Shown piece after piece: positions 17,070 to 24,319 of a stretch of 30,641 nucleotides of DNA. Every line of letters starts with the position of its first letter. Position 1 is the stretch's first letter. The stretch lies in the NCBI GenBank assembly GCA_900299065.1, contig OMIJ01000062.1, forward strand, positions 1-30,641, read 5' to 3'. A model generated the notes under the pieces. The model was not told the DNA's origin. It made no database searches and saw nothing but the letters and a program-made list of their open reading frames with translations. The DNA is from Hyphomicrobiales bacterium. GTDB taxonomy: Bacteria; Pseudomonadota; Alphaproteobacteria; Rhizobiales; Beijerinckiaceae. Both the position numbers and the translations under genes were made by a program.

Positions 17070-17903
17070 ATGTCTCAAACTCACACACACCATCAGCCGT
17101 TTGATCCCCTCGAGCGGATCTCGGGCCAGCTTGATTGCGGCGTGCTTTTCTTATGCGATCATGCCTCCAATAGCCTGCCCGAGAACTATGGCTATTTAGG
17201 GCTCGATCCTGCGCAATTTCAGCGTCACATTGCCTATGACATAGGCGCCGCCGCCGTGACACGCGAGCTTGCCCGCCTCTTTAGCGCTCCTGCTTTGCTG
17301 ACTCGATTCTCGCGCCTGCTGATCGATCCAAATCGTGGTGCGGATGATCCTACTCTGGTCATGCAATTGTCAGACGGAGCCATTATTCCTGGCAATGCGC
17401 GTATTGATGCTGCCGAGATAGCCGCCCGCACTGATCTCTATTGGCGCCCCTATCGGGACACGACCAGAGAGATGATTGATCAGATGATTGCAAAGGGCCC
17501 TGTTCCCGCCATCATTGGGATTCATTCTTTTACACCGATTTGGAAAGATCGCCCGCGGCCATGGGAAATCGGCATTTTATGGGATTCAGATCCTCGCCTT
17601 GCTCAACCCTCTCTTGCCAGCCTGCGCAGGGATGGAACTTTGACCATCGGTGATAATGAACCCTATGACGGCGCGCTGGAAGGCGATACAATGTATGAAC
17701 ATGGCACGAAGCGTGGGCTTGCCCATATGTTGATCGAAATCAGACAGGATTTGATTGACAATCCGCAAAAGGCTAGGGACTGGGCCGAGCGCCTGGCACC
17801 AGCCTTAAGGGAGGTTCTGGCCGCACCCCAGACCCATCAGATCGAATTTTACCAAAGCCGCGCCCATGGGCGGGCCCGTTTTGCCAAAGGACCACTGACA
17901 TGA
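17070..17903 (+). CDS. N-formylglutamate amidohydrolase family protein
   Basis: A 277-residue member of the family that hydrolyses N-formyl-glutamate (HutG type), with possible action on other N-acyl amino acids. Conserved elements include LFLCDHASNSLPENYG, QRHIAYDIGAAAVTREL, LLTRFSRLLIDPNRG and IIGIHSFTPIW, which supply histidine and acidic residues for a metal site. There are no other histidine-degradation genes nearby, so a HutG role is not supported by context. It overlaps the following DUF1244 gene by 4 bases (ATGA) and is divergent from DUF1036. Confidence 0.85.
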   Translation: MSQTHTHHQPFDPLERISGQLDCGVLFLCDHASNSLPENYGYLGLDPAQFQRHIAYDIGAAAVTRELARLFSAPALLTRFSRLLIDPNRGADDPTLVMQLSDGAIIPGNARIDAAEIAARTDLYWRPYRDTTREMIDQMIAKGPVPAIIGIHSFTPIWKDRPRPWEIGILWDSDPRLAQPSLASLRRDGTLTIGDNEPYDGALEGDTMYEHGTKRGLAHMLIEIRQDLIDNPQKARDWAERLAPALREVLAAPQTHQIEFYQSRAHGRARFAKGPLT

Positions 17904-18214
17904 GCCAGATCGACCCCAAAACACAGACCGAACTGGAAGCCGCCGCCTTTAGGCGCCTAACCAAACATTTGCGCGAGCGCCCGCAAGTGCATAATATTGA
18001 TCTGATGAATCTGGCCGGTTTTTGTCGCAATTGCCTGTCCAATTGGCTCAAGGACGCCGCTGATGAGCGTGGCCTTAATTTGGATAAAGAAACATTGCGC
18101 ACCCATGTCTATGGAATGCCCTATGAGGAATGGAAACAACAGCATCAAAAACCAGCCTCAGATGATCAGCTCAAAGCCTTTGCGCAATCACCAGCCGGAC
18201 AACATAAAGCCTGA
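17900..18214 (+). CDS. DUF1244 domain-containing protein
   Basis: A 104-residue cytoplasmic protein of the DUF1244 family (PF06844), common in Alpha- and Gammaproteobacteria with no settled function. The core includes FRRLTKHLRERPQVHNIDLM, the conserved cysteine pair in GFCRNCLSNWL and HVYGMPYEEWK. The CxxC could bind a metal or be redox-active. Translation is probably coupled to the upstream amidohydrolase by the ATGA overlap. Confidence 0.9.
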   Translation: MSQIDPKTQTELEAAAFRRLTKHLRERPQVHNIDLMNLAGFCRNCLSNWLKDAADERGLNLDKETLRTHVYGMPYEEWKQQHQKPASDDQLKAFAQSPAGQHKA

Positions 18215-18231
18215 TGAGACCTGGTTGGTTC

Positions 18232-18351
18232 GGGCTTATCCCAGCTTGAGGATTTCGGGGATTATTTGATCGGGTTCTTGACGGAGGCTGATTAAGCCTC
18301 CATCCAGTCACCTTCCTGACCCTGCAGGGGTCACATTCCAATAATAAGCCC
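18232..18351 (+). ncRNA. Candidate structured leader or intergenic RNA upstream of gapR
   Basis: GGGCTTAT (18232-18239) is complementary to ATAAGCCC (18344-18351) and could close a multibranch fold. Inside it lie two perfect hairpins: GGAGGCT with AGCCTCC (18283-18289 / 18295-18301) and TGACCC with GGGTCA (18317-18322 / 18328-18333). No known RNA family is recognised. The hairpins lack T-runs and so are not standard terminators. The element ends 17 bases before the gapR start. Chance complementarity cannot be excluded. Confidence 0.3.
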
Positions 18352-18368
18352 TTGAGAATAGTCCGGAC

Positions 18369-18611
18369 ATGAGCACCAATACGGTCAACGCCAATCATTT
18401 ACGCGCCTTTATCGAGCGTATCGAACGACTCGAGGAAGAAAAGCGCGCCATTGCCGATGACATCAAGGAAGTCTACGCCGAGGCCAAAGGCACAGGCTAT
18501 GATATCAAGATTATGCGCAAGATCATTTCTCTGCGCCGACAAGATCGCGACAAGCGCAGGGAAGAGGAGGAAATCCTTGACCTTTATCTTTCAGCGCTGG
18601 GCGAAGCCTGA
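18369..18611 (+). CDS. gapR: GapR family nucleoid-associated protein (DUF2312)
   Basis: This 80-residue protein belongs to the DUF2312/UPF0335 family, whose Caulobacter member GapR is a tetrameric clamp that binds overtwisted AT-rich DNA ahead of replication and transcription and stimulates topoisomerases. The sequence is mostly helical and charged: LRAFIERIERLEEEKRAIAD, KEVYAEAKGTGYDIK and the basic IMRKIISLRRQDRDKRREEE, as in GapR. It is slightly shorter at the N-terminus than the Caulobacter protein. The last 21 bases overlap the 3' end of the convergent DUF882 gene. Family assignment is firm; chromosome-wide function here is inferred. Confidence 0.92.
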   Translation: MSTNTVNANHLRAFIERIERLEEEKRAIADDIKEVYAEAKGTGYDIKIMRKIISLRRQDRDKRREEEEILDLYLSALGEA

Positions 18612-20270
18612 AGCAAGACCGTTGACCATGCGTTTTTCAAATTGCGTGGTTACATCGATCTGATTTGAGAAGATCAAAGTCTGTCGCCCTGATTTGAGCG
18701 CTGAGGCTTGACCTGGAGCAACCGCAACAGGCGCATGCTGCACAAGTGCAACGGGCGAAATCAAAGCGCGAAAGTCAGATGTGCCCATTTTAGCCGGTGT
18801 CATTTCTGTTTTTGACTTTGCTCCAATTTGACGCGCGGCAGGCTGATGCACCTGCACATTGGCCGAAGGCTTTGGTACCATGAGCCCTGCAAGACCTGAG
18901 TTCTCTGGCGCATAGGCAAGAGCATTGGCTGTTTTGCTCAACCCGTCTTGATTGGCCTGAGCGCCTTTTATGATCACATCTGGCAGACCCTCATTCGTCT
19001 GCAATGTAGCTGTAACAGAGGTTTTCTTCAAACCTTGCGGCATTAATTCCGGCGGCCGGATGGGCGGCAGGGGAACCCAGCTAGCGGCGACAATGGACAT
19101 CAATTCGGCGGGCCTTTGCGGGGGCAAGGGCATATCAACATATTTAGGCAAGGCGGGAGCCGCTATACTCGCTGTGACCAAGGGCGCTGCTGCTGAAGCA
19201 GCACCGGAAGCAGGCGCAGGCTTTATAGCCGCGAGCGTGGGTGCAGTCGAAGGTGCAGGACCAATGAAAATGTCTCCACGCGGCAAATCCATCTGCGCTT
19301 TTGCCACAACGGGCGTTTGCACATTCATGCGACGATTGGACTCGGCCAGATAATAGGCTGCACTACTATCATCATTGGCAGCCATGACACTCGCAGGCAC
19401 ATTGGAAGATATTGTGCGTGTATTTGATTGCACAGAGGCCAATTGACGCGACGGGCCAGCCCGCACCTTGCCAACAGGCATATCTTCGTCTTCATCCTCG
19501 CCGCCACCAAACAGAAAGGCAAAAAAGCCCTTTGATTTAACCTGGGCCAGAGTGGGCGCTGAGCCTGTACCACGCGATTCAATCTCAGCGCGCGCTTCCT
19601 CATATTTAGCCAGAGGATGACCATTGGGCGGCAAATGCACCGTCTTGCCATCAGGAAAGAGACGCGCCAATTGATCATAGCTCATGCGCGGCCAAGCGCG
19701 CACACTGCCAACATCCAAATGCACGAAGGGTGAACCGGCACTGGGATAATAACCAACACCGCCGCGCTGCAGACGCATGCCAATCTCGCGGATCTGCGAC
19801 ATGGGGACATCATAATAATGAATGTCCATCGCCTTGCCCGCCATATGTTGCGAATTTTCTGCAACCGCTTTGGAGCGACGACGCAACATGGCATTGGTCT
19901 GGGGTGAACGATAGGCCGATTGCACCAATATGGGCGAGCGTGATCCGCTCTCGCGATAAGTCTCCCACATCAAATCAAACAGACGTGGATCCATTTTGGT
20001 GGGCTCATCAATTCGCCAATCACGCAAGAACCAATTGAGCTGATCGAGTGTCTTTTGATCATATTGACCGTCAACACGGAAGGTCGCACTAATCGTCTCA
20101 TTCGTATGGGCATGAATAAGATTTAAGGTGCGCGTATCGCCATTGGCAATCGCATTTTGTGTCTCTGATTGCATGGCCAGTAAACAAGCAAGGCCAGCGA
20201 CAACAGAGCGCGCCACAGGCACGAGTGCGCGCGAGAACGTCTTATGCAAACTGAAAATCACCAAACTCAC
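18591..20270 (-). CDS. DUF882 / M15-like murein peptidase with long disordered tail
   Basis: The N-terminal half is a YcbK/MepK-like (DUF882, peptidase M15 fold) domain of cell-wall cross-link hydrolases, after a signal peptide (VARSVVAGLACLLAMQS). The zinc-site motifs are SAYRSPQTNAMLRRRS, SQHMAGKAMDIHYYDV and the later FVHLDVGSVRAWPRM, so a functional metallopeptidase is likely. From about residue 240 to 559 the protein is Ala/Pro/Ser-rich without a recognisable domain, with VDMPLPPQRPAEL and WVPLPPIRPPEL as repeated proline segments. That tail doubles the usual length and may reach through the periplasm. The start at 20270 is a GTG. It overlaps gapR tail to tail by 21 bases. Confidence 0.87.
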   Translation of the reverse strand: MSLVIFSLHKTFSRALVPVARSVVAGLACLLAMQSETQNAIANGDTRTLNLIHAHTNETISATFRVDGQYDQKTLDQLNWFLRDWRIDEPTKMDPRLFDLMWETYRESGSRSPILVQSAYRSPQTNAMLRRRSKAVAENSQHMAGKAMDIHYYDVPMSQIREIGMRLQRGGVGYYPSAGSPFVHLDVGSVRAWPRMSYDQLARLFPDGKTVHLPPNGHPLAKYEEARAEIESRGTGSAPTLAQVKSKGFFAFLFGGGEDEDEDMPVGKVRAGPSRQLASVQSNTRTISSNVPASVMAANDDSSAAYYLAESNRRMNVQTPVVAKAQMDLPRGDIFIGPAPSTAPTLAAIKPAPASGAASAAAPLVTASIAAPALPKYVDMPLPPQRPAELMSIVAASWVPLPPIRPPELMPQGLKKTSVTATLQTNEGLPDVIIKGAQANQDGLSKTANALAYAPENSGLAGLMVPKPSANVQVHQPAARQIGAKSKTEMTPAKMGTSDFRALISPVALVQHAPVAVAPGQASALKSGRQTLIFSNQIDVTTQFEKRMVNGLASGFAQR

Positions 20271-20314
20271 TCACTCAACTCAACACATATACAATGATCA
20301 ATAACAGCGCTGCT

Positions 20315-21805
20315 CTAGGCAGCGCTGGCTTCTCCGGCAAAGGATTCACCTTCCTCAAGGCCATAATCCTTCATCTTGCGATAAAGCGTGGAACGGCCAA
20401 TGCCCAAACGGCGCGCCATTTCCGACATTTGGCCACGATAATGGGCCAGGGCAAAGCGGATCGCCTCAGCCTCAAGCGCTTCCAGCTTGCGCACATCGCC
20501 CTGATCATCGAGCAGGCGCATCATATTGGGATCACGCACCTCAACACGAACGATCTCGCGCTGGGCCACCATCATGGGCGGCATCATAGCGGGAACGGGA
20601 GGAACGCGCACATCAAAGCCATCCACCTGGGCAGCGATTTGGGGAAACTCGGACACACCCAATTCATCACCATCGGCGAGAACAACGGCACGAAAAACAG
20701 CATTTTCCAATTGCCGCACATTGCCCGGCCAATCATAACGCGTCAGCAAAGACAAAACTTCTGCCGACAAACCGCGCAAAGCCTTGCCTTCTTCAGCGGC
20801 AAAGCGGGCTGTAAAACGACGCGCCAGATCGGCAATATCATGCCGACGCGCCCGCAGCGGAGGAATGGTAATGGGGAAGACATTGAGGCGATAATAGAGA
20901 TCCTCGCGGAATCGGCCATTTTTGACCAATTCGATGAGATCCTGATTGGTCGCAGAGATCAGCCTTATATCGACTTTGACAGAGCGCTTAGAGCCAACAG
21001 GATCAATCTCTCCCTCTTGCAAAGCCCGCAGCAACTTGACTTGCGTCTCCAGCGGCAATTCACCCACTTCATCAAGGAAGAGGGTACCGCCATTGGCCTC
21101 AGAGAATTTACCAATGTGTTTTTCGGTGGCGCCGGTGAAGGCGCCCTTTTCATGACCGAAGAGAATCGACTCAACCAGATTCTCTGGCAAAGCACCGCAA
21201 TTGACCGTTATAAAGGGTTTGCCGCGACGATCCGAAGCGCCCTGAATGGCGCGCGCGACCAATTCCTTGCCAACCCCTGATTCGCCTTCAATAAGCACGG
21301 GAATGGAAGACTTTGCTGCACGCTCCCCCAAACGCACAATGCGGCACATTTCCTCGCTGCGCGAGACCAGATCCTTAAAGCTGAGCGTGCCTGCCGTGCG
21401 ACGGCTCAGGCGCCTGATCTCGCCCTCCAGCGCATCGACCCGCAGCGCATTCTTGATCGAAATTTGCAGACGCTCTGCACCAACAGGTTTAACAACAAAA
21501 TCGATCGCGCCAGCGCGCATGGCCGAGATGACCGCCTCGATCGACCCATGTGCGGTTTGAACAATGACCGGCAAAGTCGATTGGCGTTCGCGCAATTTAC
21601 CCAAAACGCCCATGCCATCGAGATCGGGCATAACGAGATCGAGAATCAGCAGATCAATTTCCGGCAGGCCGGGCGAGCTTAGCCGTGCCAATGCGGCCTC
21701 GCCACCATCGACAGTTTCAACCTGATAGCCAAAACGATGCACAATAGTCTCAAGCAGACGACGTTGAACTGGATCGTCGTCAGCAATCAAAATTGTCGAA
21801 CTCAT
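20315..21805 (-). CDS. NtrC-type sigma-54-dependent response regulator
   Basis: A 496-residue regulator with three domains. The receiver domain (1-120) has the acidic cluster ADDDP, phosphoacceptor Asp56 in LLILDLVMPDLDG and the lysine in VVKPVG. The AAA+ domain (about 145-370) has Walker A GESGVGKE, the sigma-54 contact motif GAFTGA, Walker B GGTLFLDEVGEL and the arginine-finger region FREDLYYRLNVFPI. A C-terminal Fis-type helix-turn-helix follows (MSEMARRLGIGRSTLYRKMK). It should activate sigma-54 promoters once phosphorylated. No histidine kinase is adjacent. A proline/methionine-rich linker near residue 405 (VPPVPAMMPPMM) separates the AAA+ and HTH parts. Target genes unknown. Confidence 0.94.
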   Translation of the reverse strand: MSSTILIADDDPVQRRLLETIVHRFGYQVETVDGGEAALARLSSPGLPEIDLLILDLVMPDLDGMGVLGKLRERQSTLPVIVQTAHGSIEAVISAMRAGAIDFVVKPVGAERLQISIKNALRVDALEGEIRRLSRRTAGTLSFKDLVSRSEEMCRIVRLGERAAKSSIPVLIEGESGVGKELVARAIQGASDRRGKPFITVNCGALPENLVESILFGHEKGAFTGATEKHIGKFSEANGGTLFLDEVGELPLETQVKLLRALQEGEIDPVGSKRSVKVDIRLISATNQDLIELVKNGRFREDLYYRLNVFPITIPPLRARRHDIADLARRFTARFAAEEGKALRGLSAEVLSLLTRYDWPGNVRQLENAVFRAVVLADGDELGVSEFPQIAAQVDGFDVRVPPVPAMMPPMMVAQREIVRVEVRDPNMMRLLDDQGDVRKLEALEAEAIRFALAHYRGQMSEMARRLGIGRSTLYRKMKDYGLEEGESFAGEASAA

Positions 21806-21868
21806 GCAGCCCCTATTTTCTGGCAGACCGCAACTCCTGCCGTCAGTGATGTTGGGCGATCAGGGTAA

Positions 21869-21890
21869 ATGTCAGATTAATGACTGACAT
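21869..21890. promoter_or_regulatory. 22-bp dyad upstream of the Rieske gene, candidate operator
   Basis: ATGTCAG (21869-21875) and CTGACAT (21884-21890) form a perfect inverted repeat with an 8-base spacer. It lies in the divergent region between the response regulator and the Rieske oxygenase, so it could control either side. No cognate regulator is identified. Confidence 0.45.
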
Positions 21891-21992
21891 ATTTTGGGAT
21901 ATTCGAACCTTTCAGCACCGCTTCCTCCCTTGTCGTCACCGCGCAAGAGGCTAAAATGCCCCCAAAATGGCTGGCCTGATCCAGCCCGCTCA

Positions 21993-21998
21993 GGGAGG
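21993..21998 (+). promoter_or_regulatory. Shine-Dalgarno GGGAGG that sets a TTG start
   Basis: GGGAGG stands six bases before the TTG at 22005, which is where family homology begins. This decides against the TTG at 21894. Confidence 0.65.
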
Positions 21999-22004
21999 AC
22001 AAAT

Positions 22005-23159
22005 TTGGCACGAGGACAGGAAGATTTTGCCCATATTGGGCCCGGCACTCTGGCAGGTCGCTTCTTGCGCCGTTTCTGGCAGCCCATTTTTCTGGCAGCT
22101 GACCTGATCAAAGGCCGCCCGGTAAGGGTTGAGGCTTTGGGCGAGTTCTTCACCCTCTATCGCGGCGAATCGGGCGATGTCCATCTGGTGCAGGATCGCT
22201 GCCCGCATCGCCAGACCTCGCTCTCGCTGGGCTGGGTCGTGGGCGAGGACATACGCTGTTTTTACCACGGCTGGACCTTTGCCGGGGATGGCCGCTGCAC
22301 GCATATGCCCGCAGAGAAAAAATCCTTTGCCGAGAAAGTACGCTGCAAAGCCTATCGCGTTGAGGAATATCTGGGCCTAATTTTCGCTTATCTGGGTGAG
22401 GAGGAAGCCCCGCCCCTCCCACGTTTTCCTGAAGTTGAGCGCATCGACGGCATCCGACTGGTCAGCGCCCATCCCGTGCCATGCAATTATTTCCAACGTA
22501 TCGAAAACGACCTCGATGAATTGCACGTGCATTTCGTTCACAATGTCTCAACAGATCAATATGGACTGGATGAATTTCCCGAGATCCGCGTCACTGAAAC
22601 ACAATATGGCATTTTCCGCGAAGGCATACGCAAGGGCGGTGGCGCCAATGCAACACGCACCGCTCATTGGATGATGCCCAATATACATTTCGTTGATCTG
22701 CCACCCTCGCCTGATAATCAGGACTGGACGATCCATCTGGCCTGGCGGGTACCAGTTAATGATGTGAGCATGACCACTTTCAGCATTAGCCTGCGCCGGG
22801 GCGACCCCAATGACCCCAATCTGCGCGAGACCAAGCGCGCCCCACTTGTACCAGATCCCACATTTCTCTCTGAAGAAATTCTGGCAGGCCGCATGCGCAT
22901 TCAGGATGTCGATCCCAATTATCGCGGCCTGTTTGTCGTGCAGGACAATGTAGCTTTGGCCGGACAGGGACGCATTGTTGATCGCTCTCTTGATCGTCTA
23001 GGCCAGTCAGACAAGGGGATTACACTTTTACGCAAGCTCTGGGATCGCGAGTTGAAAGCCCTCAAGGCAGGCAAGCCTCTCAAAGATTGGCACCGCCCCA
23101 AGGAACGCCTGTCGCTGCTCGTCAATGCGCCTACAAATATGGCCGATATGACTTCGTAA
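22005..23159 (+). CDS. Rieske [2Fe-2S] aromatic ring-hydroxylating oxygenase, alpha subunit
   Basis: This is the catalytic subunit of a Rieske non-heme iron oxygenase, about 384 residues from the TTG at 22005. The Rieske cluster ligands are in CPHRQTSL and CFYHGW (Cys66, His68, Cys85, His88 with the standard 16-residue gap). The mononuclear iron region is seen at ENDLDELHVHFVHN, with conserved Asp and His residues. The frame extends upstream to a TTG at 21894, but that stretch is Pro/Lys-rich, unlike family proteins, and GGGAGG lies ideally before 22005. It resembles the monooxygenase/demethylase-like subgroup used on phthalates, vanillate-like or carboxylated substrates; the reaction cannot be settled. 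No reductase or ferredoxin gene is adjacent. An ABC binding protein follows after 34 bases. Confidence 0.92.
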   Translation: MARGQEDFAHIGPGTLAGRFLRRFWQPIFLAADLIKGRPVRVEALGEFFTLYRGESGDVHLVQDRCPHRQTSLSLGWVVGEDIRCFYHGWTFAGDGRCTHMPAEKKSFAEKVRCKAYRVEEYLGLIFAYLGEEEAPPLPRFPEVERIDGIRLVSAHPVPCNYFQRIENDLDELHVHFVHNVSTDQYGLDEFPEIRVTETQYGIFREGIRKGGGANATRTAHWMMPNIHFVDLPPSPDNQDWTIHLAWRVPVNDVSMTTFSISLRRGDPNDPNLRETKRAPLVPDPTFLSEEILAGRMRIQDVDPNYRGLFVVQDNVALAGQGRIVDRSLDRLGQSDKGITLLRKLWDRELKALKAGKPLKDWHRPKERLSLLVNAPTNMADMTS

Positions 23160-23193
23160 TTCTCTTAACCAATCCAGCACGAAAGAATCATCC

Positions 23194-24273
23194 ATGCGTA
23201 TGTCTTCTATTCTTTTCACCAGCACTCTACTTATGACATGCGGATTGGCTCCGCAGCTTTCCGCACAAACGCTCTCGCCAGCCCTGCAAAAAGTAATTGC
23301 GGACTCCGCCAAAGACCCCAATCTCTCACTCATGTGGAGTCAGGCAACAATGGGCGGCACGAAAGGCGCCGCTGATTTTGAAGCTGGCATGAACAAAATG
23401 TTCGGCACCAAAATTAAAATCAAATTTACGCCCGGCCCCTCCATGCCAGCTGTTGGTAATGAGATTGCCATGCGCGCCACAGCCGGACAGCCAGCCCAGA
23501 CCGATGTCTTCATCGCCTTCTCGCGCGACATGGCTGAATTGATCGAGAAGAAATTATTCATGGCCGTCAACTGGACTGAACTTGCCCCCGGTCGCATTCC
23601 CAAAGAAGCCGTCGAGGCCGACGGGACAGCTCTCAAAATCCTCACCGGCCTGTTGGGTGTGACCTATAATACCCAGCTTGCACCCTCAAAGCCCGAGAGC
23701 CTGGCTGATTTCCTCAAACCTGAATGGAAGGGCAAGATTGCGACAACGCCCTATTCCGCCGGCTTTGATATTCTGGCTGGCAAGGATGTCTTTGGTTCAC
23801 AAAAAGCTCTCGATTATGCCAAGCAATTATCTCCGCAAATCGCTGGCCTCACCCGCTGTGATGAAAATGAGCGCCTCGCCTCAGGCGAATTCCTCGCTAT
23901 GGTCATTGATTGTGGCGATCTGGGTCAGCAAGCCCTGATCAGCAAAGGCGCCCCCATCGCTCATTTCACACCCAAAGATTATCCGGTGATGAGCTTCTAT
24001 TATCTCACTGTGCCCAAAAATGCTTCCAATCCCAATGCAGCCATTCTCTTCACAGTCTTTGCCTCAATGCCTGAGGGACAAAAAATCATCCGCGATTATT
24101 GGGGCGGCGATATGCATCTCTATCCCGAAGCCCAGACTCATAAAACAGCAATGGAAGTTGAAGCCAAGATCGGCCAAAAGCTCCACAGCATTGATCTTAG
24201 CTGGCAGAATGACAATGCTGAGGGTCGCAAGACCCATGCGGAAATCAACAAAATTCTCGCCGTGAAGAAATAG
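23194..24273 (+). CDS. ABC transporter substrate-binding protein, iron-type family 1
   Basis: This is a periplasmic binding protein of the Fe(III)/thiamine/2-aminoethylphosphonate superfamily, 359 residues. The signal peptide (MRMSSILFTSTLLMTCGLAPQLSAQ) ends at about residue 25. It contains the family-type elements AGQPAQTDVFIAFSRDMAELI, LGVTYNTQLA, SLADFLKPEWKGKIATTPYS and FASMPEGQKIIRDYWGG. The mature Cys residues in TRCDENERLASGEF and MVIDCGD may form a disulfide. Tyrosines usual for Fe(III) chelation are not obvious, so an organic substrate is as likely as iron. It is followed 46 bases later by its permease. Confidence 0.88.
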   Translation: MRMSSILFTSTLLMTCGLAPQLSAQTLSPALQKVIADSAKDPNLSLMWSQATMGGTKGAADFEAGMNKMFGTKIKIKFTPGPSMPAVGNEIAMRATAGQPAQTDVFIAFSRDMAELIEKKLFMAVNWTELAPGRIPKEAVEADGTALKILTGLLGVTYNTQLAPSKPESLADFLKPEWKGKIATTPYSAGFDILAGKDVFGSQKALDYAKQLSPQIAGLTRCDENERLASGEFLAMVIDCGDLGQQALISKGAPIAHFTPKDYPVMSFYYLTVPKNASNPNAAILFTVFASMPEGQKIIRDYWGGDMHLYPEAQTHKTAMEVEAKIGQKLHSIDLSWQNDNAEGRKTHAEINKILAVKK

Positions 24274-24319
24274 GCCATCGATTCAAGATGGCAGATAGAT
24301 TTTCAAAGCGACGCAGCGC

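Noticed and set aside
17070..17903. HutG of histidine degradation
   Set aside because: No hutH, hutU, hutI or hutF is nearby and neighbours are unrelated, so only the family name is supported.
20294..21280. Open frame of 328 codons on the plus strand
   Set aside because: It lies antisense to the AAA+ and HTH parts of the NtrC-type regulator, which carries all expected motifs; the frame has no recognisable domain.
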